Assembly: GCF_006442975.2 (NCBI RefSeq) | Contig: NZ_CP083954.1 | Location: 5,153,501-5,217,500, forward strand | Direction of reading: 5' to 3' | Source: Mesorhizobium sp. B2-1-1 | GTDB taxonomy: Bacteria; Pseudomonadota; Alphaproteobacteria; Rhizobiales; Rhizobiaceae | Length of the DNA: 64,000 nt | Part shown: positions 9,384 through 18,665 of the stretch, piece by piece | How positions within the stretch are numbered: the first letter of the stretch is position 1 | How the letters are laid out: every line of letters starts with the position of its first letter | Notes under the pieces: model-generated | Seen by the model: only the letters and a program-made list of their open reading frames with translations | What the model was told of the DNA's origin: nothing | The model's database searches: none | Position numbers and translations under genes: made by a program

Positions 9384-11710
9384 CACACCATATCGACACG
9401 AGCTTCAGACAGAAGAAGCAGGCGCGCGCCGCCCTTCGCAGGCGCACGCTATGGCGTAGGTTGATGGTGGGTTTGACCTCGGCTGTGCTGCTTTGCGTGG
9501 CCGCCGGTTTTTACCTGACCGCGGACTATTGGTCATTCGGCGACGAAGACGAGGAGTTGCATGCGGTCGAGGGGGGGGACGATGTGCCGGCCGACGCATC
9601 CGTCTACGTGCCAGCGCTGATCGATCTGGCGGGGGACCCGATGTGGATCACCCTTGCGCCAGATGCCGGCGCCGCAACCAAAGGCCGAGTGGTCCCGCGT
9701 CCGGCAGAACTCGATCAGGCCGACGTTTCTCCCCAGCTCGAAGTCCTGTCAGACGTCATGCTGAGCGCCAGCGAAAAATTCATGACGACGATACCGTCGA
9801 CGCAGGAGGATTTCGCATTCTTCCAAGCGCAACGAAAAACCGCTGCCGCGCCATCGGGCGATCTGGAGAACGATCTTCAGCCCTCGCCTCCCGCCAGGGA
9901 ACTTGAAGCGGCTTCCGGTCAGAAAGCCGACAGCGACGATCCCGAAGCCGGATGGGGTGAGACGATCGATGCAGGCGATGCAGCCCTGCCGGCATTCCAG
10001 AAGACCGAGATCGAGAACAACACGAGCGTCGTAGCCGTCACCAATGAGTACCAGCGATTCGCGGCGACCGAAGACACGTTCGTAAAGGTTCTCAATGATC
10101 GCAGTCTGGACAGCGTAGCGTTGGATGCGCACTTCTCCGCGCAGGATGCCAAGCTGGCAGGCGAGGCCCTGAGCGCGCTTTTCCACCGGGACGGCCTGGC
10201 AGCGGGTTACGTCGTTGCGATGCGAGGGTTCAGGCCGACGCGCGACACGAGCGCAATGTCCCTGATGCAGGTTTCGATCTACGCCAAGAACCTGTTCGTC
10301 GGCACGCTGACGCGCAACGGCGCGGGCGCCTTCGTGTCGGGTGTTGATCCCTGGGTTCGCGAAGATCTGTTCAACTATTCGGGCGCACAGGAAGAAGGTA
10401 CGCATAAACGACAGTATCGTCTGCTCGACGCCATCTATTCGACGGCAGCCCGCAACAATGTTCCAACCGGCGTGATCGGCGAGGCGATCATGTATCTTTC
10501 GAGAGGACAGGATCTGGACGCCTTTGCAAGCGAGGACCAGCGTCTGGTGATGATCTATTCACAGACGCCCAGGGGCAAGGACGAGGGCGCGGGACGGGTT
10601 CTGTATGTGGGCGTGCAGGGGAGCGAGAAAAGCCTCGACTGTTTTGTCTTCCAGCAAAGCGACGGCCAGTTTGCGTGTGTTACAGGTGACGATCAGGTAC
10701 GCTCGCTGACAGTCACCAACGGCATGGTCACGCCGGTGAATGGCGTCATGACCTCTACCTTCGGACCACGAAAGCACCCCATTCTGGGGACCGTGCGCAT
10801 CCACAAGGGCGTCGATTGGGCGGCACCCGTCGGCACGCCGATCGCAGCCGCCTTCGATGGCGAGATCACCTTCCAGGGCGATGGGGGAAGCTACGGCAAT
10901 CTGGTCAAGATTTTGCACAAAAACGGCCGCGAGACGCGTTATGCGCACATGCAGAAATTTGCAATCGAAGCCGGCGTCGGCACCAAGGTCAAGGCAGGCG
11001 ACGTCATCGGCTATATCGGCACCACCGGATTATCGACCGGCCCTCACCTGCATTTCGAGCTTTACCAAAACGGCGAGGCGATCGACCCCTTGGGCACGGT
11101 TACCGCGGTCGCATCGAACGATTCCGCGGTCGAAACGCTCACCGAGCGCATCGTTCACGTCGAAAGTGGCGGTAGTGCTCGCGCCAAGAATCCTAATTCT
11201 TCCGCGACGGGCGCCGGCCAGTTCATAACCAAGACCTGGATCAGGATGATGAATACCTACCGCCCGGAGCTTGCACGCACGCTGTCGACCGAGGACCTAC
11301 TCGCCCTGCGCTACGACGCCACGATCTCGCGAGAGATGGTGCGCAACCTGGCGCGCGAAGGCGAGGCCTACCTGCGCCAGCGCGGCCACCAAATCACGGC
11401 CGGCCGGCTCTATCTCTGTCATTTCCTTGGAATGGAAGGCGCGCATCAGGTTCTGTCGGCATCAGGTTCGGCGCAGCTGAGCGCTGTCCTGGGGTCGGCC
11501 GTCATCCAGGCCAACCCGTTCCTCACCGGCAAGACAGCCAGCTACGTGGTGGACTGGGCCGAAAGAAAAATGGGCCAGAAGCTGACTCATCTGGCAACCG
11601 ACGCCGGGTCACAGACAACGACCACCGAAATCCGTCAGACGTCGCCGGAGTTCGAAAAATACAAACAGGCCATCACTGCTCTCATGGGCTCGATCCCAAA
11701 TACGCTCTGA
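9380..11710 (+). CDS. Membrane-anchored M23 peptidase fused to a lytic-transglycosylase-like domain
   Basis: Predicted 776 residues from GTG 9380, which overlaps the previous stop. A basic N-terminus and one transmembrane helix (about 28-47) anchor a periplasmic protein. Residues about 447-575 are an M23/LytM zinc metallopeptidase with the HKGVDW and HLHFE metal/catalytic motifs. Residues about 587-730 look like an SLT-type lytic transglycosylase, with HVESGGSARAKNP carrying the expected catalytic Glu and GAGQFITKTW after it. Together these cut peptide stems or bridges and glycan strands. In T6SS loci, peptidoglycan hydrolases open the wall for assembly of the membrane complex, so that is the most likely job. 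An effector role is less likely because the protein has a membrane anchor. Confidence 0.82.
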   Translation: MTHHIDTSFRQKKQARAALRRRTLWRRLMVGLTSAVLLCVAAGFYLTADYWSFGDEDEELHAVEGGDDVPADASVYVPALIDLAGDPMWITLAPDAGAATKGRVVPRPAELDQADVSPQLEVLSDVMLSASEKFMTTIPSTQEDFAFFQAQRKTAAAPSGDLENDLQPSPPARELEAASGQKADSDDPEAGWGETIDAGDAALPAFQKTEIENNTSVVAVTNEYQRFAATEDTFVKVLNDRSLDSVALDAHFSAQDAKLAGEALSALFHRDGLAAGYVVAMRGFRPTRDTSAMSLMQVSIYAKNLFVGTLTRNGAGAFVSGVDPWVREDLFNYSGAQEEGTHKRQYRLLDAIYSTAARNNVPTGVIGEAIMYLSRGQDLDAFASEDQRLVMIYSQTPRGKDEGAGRVLYVGVQGSEKSLDCFVFQQSDGQFACVTGDDQVRSLTVTNGMVTPVNGVMTSTFGPRKHPILGTVRIHKGVDWAAPVGTPIAAAFDGEITFQGDGGSYGNLVKILHKNGRETRYAHMQKFAIEAGVGTKVKAGDVIGYIGTTGLSTGPHLHFELYQNGEAIDPLGTVTAVASNDSAVETLTERIVHVESGGSARAKNPNSSATGAGQFITKTWIRMMNTYRPELARTLSTEDLLALRYDATISREMVRNLAREGEAYLRQRGHQITAGRLYLCHFLGMEGAHQVLSASGSAQLSAVLGSAVIQANPFLTGKTASYVVDWAERKMGQKLTHLATDAGSQTTTTEIRQTSPEFEKYKQAITALMGSIPNTL

Positions 11711-11778
11711 GCGTCAGGTCTGGCATGAGTTTCTTGCGCAGAAGGGTTCCCCCTCGGTTTGCCGCGCAGTTTCGACGG

Positions 11779-12312
11779 TTATTGCGTTTTTATCCGCATT
11801 TCCACGCGGCGGTTGGCAGGATCGTACGGGTTGGCGTTGCGAGGGTTCTTCTCGCCCATGCCGACGGCGTTGATGCGCGCGGCCTCGACACCGCTGGCCG
11901 TCAGGAAAGCTGCCACCGATTTCGCTCTTCGTTGTGACAGACCTTCGTTGTAGCGCAGCGTGCCCGTCGCATCGGTGTAGCCTTCGACGACGAAGTTGAA
12001 CGTGCTCAGCCGGTTGTCTTTCAAAGCCTTGGCAAACTCTTCGAGCTCAGCGCGCGCGGTTGCGTCGAGTTGGGCCGAATCCAGCCCGAAATTGATCAGC
12101 ATGTCGAGGTTGGATCTGCCTTCCTGCTGCCCATTGGTGTTGCTCTTGTTGCACTCCTCTTCGGAACCGACACAAATTCCTCGAGATTTGCCAAGATCGG
12201 CTGCGCCGGCAAAAAACTTCACGATGTCTTCTGATTTCCGAGCCGGATCGGCGGAAGCATGGTTCGAGAAAAACACGACCGCCAAGACAAAGGCTGAACG
12301 ACTCCACTGCAT
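11779..12312 (-). CDS. Secreted OmpA-family peptidoglycan-binding protein
   Basis: Predicted 177 residues. The start at 12312 is fixed by a near-perfect Shine-Dalgarno (AGGAGGAG) and gives a signal peptide (MQWSRSAFVLAVVFFSNHASA). The longer open frame upstream is not credible. Residues about 65-177 form an OmpA C-like domain with GYTDATGTLRYNEGLSQRRA and the terminal NRRVEMRI, which bind diaminopimelate in peptidoglycan. A Cys pair (GICVGSEEECNK) precedes it. It is convergent with the M23/SLT gene and divergent from the DUF6931-like gene. Its role is probably in tethering the T6SS or the envelope. Confidence 0.85.
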   Translation of the reverse strand: MQWSRSAFVLAVVFFSNHASADPARKSEDIVKFFAGAADLGKSRGICVGSEEECNKSNTNGQQEGRSNLDMLINFGLDSAQLDATARAELEEFAKALKDNRLSTFNFVVEGYTDATGTLRYNEGLSQRRAKSVAAFLTASGVEAARINAVGMGEKNPRNANPYDPANRRVEMRIKTQ

Positions 12313-12502
12313 AGCGCTCCTCCTGTTTGAGTATCCGATTTTGATCGATCGCGAACATATCAAATTCCAGCGCAATTGTCTGTGGCCAAACGTTGGAGGT
12401 GCGATCATCGCGACTGTTTTGGCCGTGGCACGGCTTGAGACTTGACCCGCGCCGTGCCTGAGGCTTGAGTGGCCAAAGTTCCTCGATGAAAGCGCGGCGT
12501 TC

Positions 12503-13081
12503 ATGGCCCATGGGCTCCGATTCAAAACGGCACGGGATCTTTTCGCAGCTTGTCCCGCTATCACCAGGGACATGCGCACTCCTCCGACCGAACAGCACTC
12601 GATCGCGTTTTGCCGCGACCTCCTCGCCGGGCGCATTCCTGAGGAAGCGATTACATTTTGCGCCTACCTGCTTCCCGAGCGGGCCGCGGTCTGGTGGGCC
12701 CACGAATGCCTAAGCCATCTGAGCGACCTCTTCGATGAGACCGATCACCGGTTGCTCGGTCTTGTCCGCGACTGGGTGAGCGAACCCGACAGCCCCCGCC
12801 ATCGAACAGACGTCAGAGCCGCCGCGGCAAAATCGCCAACAACCCCGGTCGGCTGGATTATCCTAGCTGCGGGATCGCGTGAAGATCGGTCAGCCGTGGC
12901 CGCGATGCCGGCACTGGATTTGCAGCCTTCTCCTGCTGCCTATGCAATCAATGCCGGAATTCTGGCCGGTCTGGCACGCGTGGCGCTCGTGGACCGCTTC
13001 TCGGTGCTGTCGGCGTTCGTCGAAATCGGTATCCAGATGGCCGAGATCGAGGCCCTCCACCAGTCAACGGATGCATCTTAG
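12503..13081 (+). CDS. DUF6931-like cytoplasmic protein associated with T6SS loci
   Basis: Predicted 192 residues, Ala/Leu-rich, with no signal peptide or membrane segment. The pattern of an N-terminal FAACP-x-IT segment, a helical middle with FCAYLLPERAAVWWAHECL, and the later TPVGWIILAAG matches what I know of the DUF6931 family, which is often encoded beside T6SS or FHA/kinase genes and has no described function. The assignment is by recall and not by alignment. It is transcribed divergently from the OmpA gene and convergently with the caspase-like gene, so it appears monocistronic. Confidence 0.65.
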   Translation: MAHGLRFKTARDLFAACPAITRDMRTPPTEQHSIAFCRDLLAGRIPEEAITFCAYLLPERAAVWWAHECLSHLSDLFDETDHRLLGLVRDWVSEPDSPRHRTDVRAAAAKSPTTPVGWIILAAGSREDRSAVAAMPALDLQPSPAAYAINAGILAGLARVALVDRFSVLSAFVEIGIQMAEIEALHQSTDAS

Positions 13082-13137
13082 GGGCACTCGCCCACAGGAC
13101 CGGCTCCCACAGAACTGGAGGACGCCCTCCGTCCCGC

Positions 13138-14382
13138 CTACTTGCAACCGCCTTGAGCCCATTTGGCGAGCGCCACCTTGAAGCGTGTCCCAAGCGGATG
13201 CTGCAAGCGCAGAACGGAGACATCGTTGGCGGCGAAATTCTTCGCCTGATCACACAGTCGGGTCTCGTTCCACTCATGGCAGCCGTCGCAGTGCTTGCCC
13301 TGCCATACCGAATTGTCGAGGCCCTCCACCGGACTGAAGCGTGGCTCGCCTTTTATGAGCTCCGCAATACTCTTCCCATCGATTTCGGGGTCACCGAAAT
13401 CGATGGGAACGTCGAAAAAGATCGGGTCGTCAGAGGCGAGTTTTGGGATTTTCTGACGGAGCACATTGAGTGCGAGTTGGGCGTCATTGGCGGAGCTCGA
13501 CGGATTAGCAGTGGCATTGCGCGTATCCGAGTCGCCTTGCGGTCCGGGAACGCCCGCCTCACCGACGATCAGCGGTGCGTTGAGATCAACCTTGTGCAGG
13601 ACGACCTCGGTGGTCAGCGAGACGTTGCTCCAGGGGCGCTGCTTGCTAGCGGTTGCCTTGAACACATCGGCGGTAACACGGTTCATAGCCTCAGTGATGG
13701 ACACATTTGTCTCGCCAATGTGCGCAAGCAACGCCGAGGTGAACGGCGAATGTTTGCCGGATCCGTCGTAGGCGACCTGATTTGGACTGGTGGCGAACGC
13801 GACAAGCGTACCGGCACCGCCATTCTCGATCGAGATTTCCGCAAGGCCGCTTTTTGCTCCCCTGACGCCGGCGGTCTTTGCCAGCACCTCGGCTAGAGGA
13901 TTGTCGCGACAGGCGTCGAGGAAAATAAGCCTTATGCTGGTCTCGCGAGACATCTGTCGCAGAACGAAATCGACAGGCACCGCCTCGAAGTCGAGCGAAG
14001 TCTCGTCCTCCAGGGCGGCATCGATCGGAAGAAGATAGTTGCTGCCTGAAACCTGCAAGCCATGGCCCGCATAGAAGAAAAGCGCGATGTCCGCCCCGCG
14101 CACCTGCTTTGCGAACTGCGCTATTGTCGTCTGGGTCTGCAACTTGGTCAGATCGAAGCCGGAAACGACTTCAAAACCAAGATTTTTCAGGCTTTCGGCG
14201 ATGGCTTTGGCGTCGCGCACCGGATTGGCGAGTGCCGGGGCGTGCAGATATTGGGAGTTGCCAAGTACCAGCGCTGTACGGCGCTCGGCATCGGCTGCCG
14301 TCAAAGTGAAAAGCAGCGCAACTGCCGCGAGCCCGATTGCGCGCAGAAGGCTACTGCGACGGGCGATCAGATCGAAACCCAC
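13138..14382 (-). CDS. Secreted caspase-like (peptidase C14) protein with a C-terminal CXXCH motif
   Basis: Predicted 414 residues from a GTG at 14382, with GGAAGGA 12 bases upstream. The N-terminus has a signal peptide ending near TAADA. Residues about 35-260 are a C14 caspase-like domain with catalytic His in YAGHGLQ (near 108) and Cys in LDACRDNP (near 158). A linker of about 90 residues follows, then a Cys-rich tail with KHCDGCHEW (near 364-372) and further Cys. CDGCH is a CXXCH motif, the covalent haem c attachment signature, and the protein would be periplasmic. The gene lies 19 bases after the YceI-OmpA gene, so the two form an operon. Substrate unknown. Confidence 0.82.
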   Translation of the reverse strand: MGFDLIARRSSLLRAIGLAAVALLFTLTAADAERRTALVLGNSQYLHAPALANPVRDAKAIAESLKNLGFEVVSGFDLTKLQTQTTIAQFAKQVRGADIALFFYAGHGLQVSGSNYLLPIDAALEDETSLDFEAVPVDFVLRQMSRETSIRLIFLDACRDNPLAEVLAKTAGVRGAKSGLAEISIENGGAGTLVAFATSPNQVAYDGSGKHSPFTSALLAHIGETNVSITEAMNRVTADVFKATASKQRPWSNVSLTTEVVLHKVDLNAPLIVGEAGVPGPQGDSDTRNATANPSSSANDAQLALNVLRQKIPKLASDDPIFFDVPIDFGDPEIDGKSIAELIKGEPRFSPVEGLDNSVWQGKHCDGCHEWNETRLCDQAKNFAANDVSVLRLQHPLGTRFKVALAKWAQGGCK

Positions 14383-14401
14383 CGGGACAACAGATCCTTC
14401 C

Positions 14402-15508
14402 TCAGTTGACGAGCTTGGTGGCGGAAAACTCGATCCGCCGATTGAGCGCCTTGTTCTTCGGCGTGTCGTTGCCGGCGACTGGGCGTTCCTCGCCGTAGCC
14501 GGTCGCCGTAATCTGCGTGCGCGGAATGCCCGCTCCAACAATGGCGTCGGCCACTGCCTGGGCCCTGCGCTCCGATAAGCGCTTGTTCTCTGCAACCGGT
14601 CCATCGGCATCGGTGTGTCCGGAAACTTCGACCTTTAGGCCTGGGCATTTGCTGACGACACCGACGACCTCAGCGAGGAGCGGGCGGCTTTGGGCATCGA
14701 GCCGCGCGCTCGCGGGGCGAAAATAGATCGCCCCGGTACGGGACAGCACCGCAAACCTGTTGAGGCATTCCTCATCGTTGAAGTTGGTCTTCGTCGCATC
14801 GGTGGCGACGGGCCCGACCTCGGTGCTTGCCGCAACGGTCTGGGCGGGGGGCGGCTTGCTTCCGTCGGCCGTGAACACGAAATCGAACGACACCGATGCG
14901 GTAGGAACAATGTTGGTCACACTGGCCGCCTGTTGGAGTTTGTCGACATTGGGCAATAGACCGAAGTCTTCCACATGCACCGCGACAGGGGCCTCCGAGG
15001 CGACCGACACCATGGTGTCGCTGACCATGGTCACCACGACATTGGCCTCAAGATCCTTGTCGACCCCATGCAGGTTGAGACGGAATGGAAGAACCGCCTT
15101 CATACGTCGCTTGGTGGCGAGGTCGGCAAATGCCGCCGGATCCACTTTCGCTGTCAGTTCGGCGGTTGGAAACTTGTAGGTCTCAAAGAAGAGGAACCGC
15201 ATCCGGACATTGCGCAGGTCGACCCCGGTATCGACTGAGTTGAGGTCAAAGGAGACCTTGGCGTCGCCGGTCGAAGTGAGGCTGCCGGAAATATTCCTGA
15301 TCTTGTTGGTTTCGACGATCGTGTTCTTCTTGACCGACTGATAGGTGAGGACCGAAGCGGTCGGATCGAGCGTCCAGTTTGTCTGCGCGTTCGCCGTTCC
15401 CAGTCCGGGCAAAAACAACACGAACAACGAAACGATCAAGCCAAGCGTCTTCGCGGCGACTCTGCTTCTTGACCGTGCTTTGCGCCAGACTCCGAGAACT
15501 TCGAACAT
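14402..15508 (-). CDS. Secreted YceI-like and OmpA domain fusion protein
   Basis: Predicted 368 residues. A long basic N-terminus and hydrophobic core ending GTANAQ form a signal peptide. Residues about 45-200 resemble the YceI lipid-binding barrel (NWTLDPTASVLTYQSVKK, then a beta-rich region with FPTAELTAKV and LNLHGVDK). Residues about 255-368 are an OmpA C-like peptidoglycan-binding domain (GHTDADGPVAENKRLSERRA, with terminal NRRIEFSA). The fusion would hold a lipophilic-ligand binder at the cell wall. It is the first gene of a two-gene unit with the caspase-like protein. The YceI call is moderate, the OmpA call strong. Confidence 0.82.
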   Translation of the reverse strand: MFEVLGVWRKARSRSRVAAKTLGLIVSLFVLFLPGLGTANAQTNWTLDPTASVLTYQSVKKNTIVETNKIRNISGSLTSTGDAKVSFDLNSVDTGVDLRNVRMRFLFFETYKFPTAELTAKVDPAAFADLATKRRMKAVLPFRLNLHGVDKDLEANVVVTMVSDTMVSVASEAPVAVHVEDFGLLPNVDKLQQAASVTNIVPTASVSFDFVFTADGSKPPPAQTVAASTEVGPVATDATKTNFNDEECLNRFAVLSRTGAIYFRPASARLDAQSRPLLAEVVGVVSKCPGLKVEVSGHTDADGPVAENKRLSERRAQAVADAIVGAGIPRTQITATGYGEERPVAGNDTPKNKALNRRIEFSATKLVN

Positions 15509-15754
15509 GGCTCCCCCTGCCTACGACAACAGAACCCCGTATCGACATCACGACCATGCGGTGTCTCCAGAGAGCATAGAGCACTTGCTGCCAATTGGCG
15601 AGCATCCCGGTTGGTGTGTTTGGCCAGCCCGCGATCCCGGCATCACGATACCGCACCTTGCCTGAGTGCGGGGGATTCGAAGGTCCTGCTATTCCCATCC
15701 CAAAGACGTCAGGAACTCAGCGCGGGCGCGGATGATCCGCGGATCGAGGAACCG

Positions 15755-18430
15755 CTAGAAAGCTATCTTAAGTCCGAGCTTGGCGCCAATAGTGGAGCTA
15801 TCCGAGGAGGCCTTACCACGGACTTCGCCGTTGACGGTCGTCAACTCCGAAACTTTCAGGTTGAACCCCGTCGATAGCGCCACGGAAAAATCCGCATCGT
15901 CGAAGGCGATCGTCCTGGTACCGATCTCGGTCGTGTTCTTGTAACCGAAACGCTGCTGCAATTCGCCACGCGCATAGGGGCTGAACACCATACCGTTGCT
16001 CAGCGTGTAATCGCCATAAATGCCAGGCTCGAACTTGATGGCGCCAAATGAAAGCCGGCTCTTGCCGAACTGATTGCCACCGCTGTCAGTGTAGGGATCG
16101 CCGCGGAATGAAACACCAAGCAGGCCGCCACGCAGATCGAAACGGGTGCGTTCGCCCAGCGCGAAGATGTGGCCGACAGATCCCGTGACCGCGTAGCCCT
16201 CGGTGTCATAGCTGCCGGTGGTGTCAAGCACCCCGTTCATCACGTCGCTTCGGCCGAAGAAACCGGAGGCCGAGACCAGCGCGTAATTGTAGTCCTTGCG
16301 CAACAGTGCGTAGCCGCCGAACAGTCCGGCCTTGTTGTTACCTTCCCCTATGGCATCAAATCCCTGGAAGGCTCCGAGATTGACGTCAGTCGAGGCGTAG
16401 CCGGCGAATACACCGATGTTCAGGCCATACTCATTGTCGAACTGGAAATGCTTGGCGGCATTGAAGTCCAGGCTGATGGCGGCCGAAAAATCATTGGCAT
16501 CGAAGCTCGGGCCCGGGCCATTCAGGCCGCCGCCACTGATGTTATAGCCGTCATGCTCGGTATGAGCGAACTGGCCGGAAGCAAAGACCCCGAAGCTCGA
16601 AGAAACCGGTACCATTCCAGATCCGGATGCAGGCGAAAGGTGGAGGTCAGCATCGATCGCGTCGCGGTTTATGCCGTAGAGAGCGTCGAGTGCCACCTCG
16701 ACCGCGCCCGCGTTGGTCGCGCTGGTCGGCGCCGCCGCAATGCCGAAACTGGCCGGCGTGGCACGCAGGAATAAGCCGCCATTCGGGCCGTTCACGATCT
16801 CATAGCTGAAAAGCGAACCCGGCGTGCCGGAAATACTTCCGAGACGGAAGGTGCCGGCAACCGGTCCGCTGGCCGAGACGATGATCGGGATATTGGTCAC
16901 TTGGGCGAATTGGGGGGTGCCCAGCAGATTGACAATAATGGTGCTGGTGCCGGCAGCCGAAAACGCATTGGCAACGAGTTGATCCGACCGTAGCGTCTGT
17001 TGGTTGATGTCGAGGCTGATGGTGGCGCTGTTGAGGGCGAGGCCGCCGAGCATCAACACGTCGTCGGCGACACCGTCCATCATGTTGATCAGGGAATTTG
17101 TCGCGATGATCGAACCCGGCATAGTGACGTTGCCGTTGATGAACAGCGTTGAACCGTTACCGAGGTTGAGTTGGTTTATGCCCTGCGTGCCACCGCTGAA
17201 GCGAAGGGTCGAATGGTCGGCCGAAAAATTGTCGAAGCCGGCAAAGTTCTGGCTCTTGCCGCCGGCGGCAAGGTCGGTGTCGACGACTGTGCCGTTGGCG
17301 CCTGTACCGCTGAATAGCACCCCGTCGCTAAGGATGAGCGGCTCGACGGCGCCGATATGATCGATGGTTAGCGTGTTGGGTCCAAGGCCGGTAATGTCAC
17401 CCTCGATCGTGCCACCCGACAAATGGACATGTTCGGCGTCGATGCCGCCCTTTATGTCGCCGCCGACGACCGAGACGCTGTCGAAGCCTAGGCCGCCGGT
17501 GATGTTGCCACCTGTCGTGGCGCCTATGGTTCCGCCGTTTATGTTGACGGTGTCGTCGCCGTCATTGCCGAATATGCTGCCGCCAATGGTGGCGTTGCCA
17601 GCGACCATTATCGTGTCGTTTCCGGCCGCTCCGTCGAGGTCGAGGTCGACCGCGGCACTGCCGCTGACGCTGACCCGGTCATTGCCAGCCCCGGCATCCA
17701 GGGCATCAACTGTGCCCCCCGCAATGATGATGGTGTCATTGCCATCGCCCCCGGAGAGAACGCCGACGGTCGGCGCGCTGAAAAAAATTCCCTCCTCGGT
17801 AGTGAGGATGCCGATCGATAACAGGTCGTCACCTCTGCCGCCGGTCACATTGCCAACCTGTGTACCGTCGCCGAATATCACGGCGCTGTCGGCACCATCT
17901 CCAAGGTCAATGTCCTGAATACTGCCGGCCTGAATGACGACCAGGTCATCCCCGGCCCCGGTATTGAGATTGGCCGCGACGGTTGGGGCGTACGGAACCC
18001 CCAAGAAATCCCCATAGAACATCTCAAACCGGTCGTTGCCGCCGAGGAGTTCGATTGTACCGTCCGCCGGCTGTAAGGAGGTCGACCCTCCCGCAGGCAG
18101 GCCGCCTACACCGGGTGTTGTCGCCGCTTTATCGGTCAGGAGGCCGCCAAAAATTCTCACGACGTCGTCGCCATTGCCGTCGTAGTCGTTGACGATGACT
18201 TCCGACGAGTTCTCGAACCCGCTAAATCGGGTGGTGAATACGCCATCGACGTCCTGAAAATCCCCGGTCGTCGTGCAGTTCACGGTAACCGATGTCGCCT
18301 GGAAGGGAGTGCCGCCGCCGTTTGCAGTAGCGGAGCAGGCCGCCGCGCCAGAGACTTGGAACGTGGACGCCGCCGCTAAGGCGAGCAACGAGACTCCCGT
18401 CAATTGATAGGCCTCGCGCGACACTCTCAT
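15755..18430 (-). CDS. Autotransporter with Gly/Asp-rich repeat passenger
   Basis: Predicted 891 residues. An N-terminal signal (VSLLALAAASTFQVSGAAA) is followed by a passenger of about 560 residues and a C-terminal beta-barrel of about 290 residues ending in the hydrophobic/aromatic KLGLKIAF expected of type Va autotransporters. Residues about 130-340 contain repeated GGxGxDxxxxxGG units (for example GGDGNDTIIIAGGT and GNDGDDTVNINGG), which look like RTX/haemolysin-type calcium-binding turns or a parallel beta-helix. The protein is therefore likely displayed on the surface as an adhesin or protective coat. It is transcribed alone, about 250 bases upstream of the YceI-OmpA gene on the same strand. 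Confidence 0.88.
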   Translation of the reverse strand: MRVSREAYQLTGVSLLALAAASTFQVSGAAACSATANGGGTPFQATSVTVNCTTTGDFQDVDGVFTTRFSGFENSSEVIVNDYDGNGDDVVRIFGGLLTDKAATTPGVGGLPAGGSTSLQPADGTIELLGGNDRFEMFYGDFLGVPYAPTVAANLNTGAGDDLVVIQAGSIQDIDLGDGADSAVIFGDGTQVGNVTGGRGDDLLSIGILTTEEGIFFSAPTVGVLSGGDGNDTIIIAGGTVDALDAGAGNDRVSVSGSAAVDLDLDGAAGNDTIMVAGNATIGGSIFGNDGDDTVNINGGTIGATTGGNITGGLGFDSVSVVGGDIKGGIDAEHVHLSGGTIEGDITGLGPNTLTIDHIGAVEPLILSDGVLFSGTGANGTVVDTDLAAGGKSQNFAGFDNFSADHSTLRFSGGTQGINQLNLGNGSTLFINGNVTMPGSIIATNSLINMMDGVADDVLMLGGLALNSATISLDINQQTLRSDQLVANAFSAAGTSTIIVNLLGTPQFAQVTNIPIIVSASGPVAGTFRLGSISGTPGSLFSYEIVNGPNGGLFLRATPASFGIAAAPTSATNAGAVEVALDALYGINRDAIDADLHLSPASGSGMVPVSSSFGVFASGQFAHTEHDGYNISGGGLNGPGPSFDANDFSAAISLDFNAAKHFQFDNEYGLNIGVFAGYASTDVNLGAFQGFDAIGEGNNKAGLFGGYALLRKDYNYALVSASGFFGRSDVMNGVLDTTGSYDTEGYAVTGSVGHIFALGERTRFDLRGGLLGVSFRGDPYTDSGGNQFGKSRLSFGAIKFEPGIYGDYTLSNGMVFSPYARGELQQRFGYKNTTEIGTRTIAFDDADFSVALSTGFNLKVSELTTVNGEVRGKASSDSSTIGAKLGLKIAF

Positions 18431-18665
18431 TCGACCCCACCTTACGAGAAATCGATACCGTCACAAATCAAGGCAATTAAATAGATCAACGATCCATCTC
18501 ATGGGATCGTTGACTGCTTAACCGGCACTGTACGCGTCGCGTTGCTGGGCGGCAATGGTTTGGCGTTCGTTCTCAGGAGACTATAAGGCTATCTGTGGCG
18601 ACAAGGACACTATCGTAAACTTAAATGAGCCTGTCAAAAGCAGTGGCCAAACTTCAAAGGCATCT

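Noticed and set aside
17000..18100. Repeated short motifs that could suggest a CRISPR or DNA tandem array
   Set aside because: The repeats are at protein level (Gly/Asp units of an autotransporter); DNA spacing and sequence are irregular and in frame.
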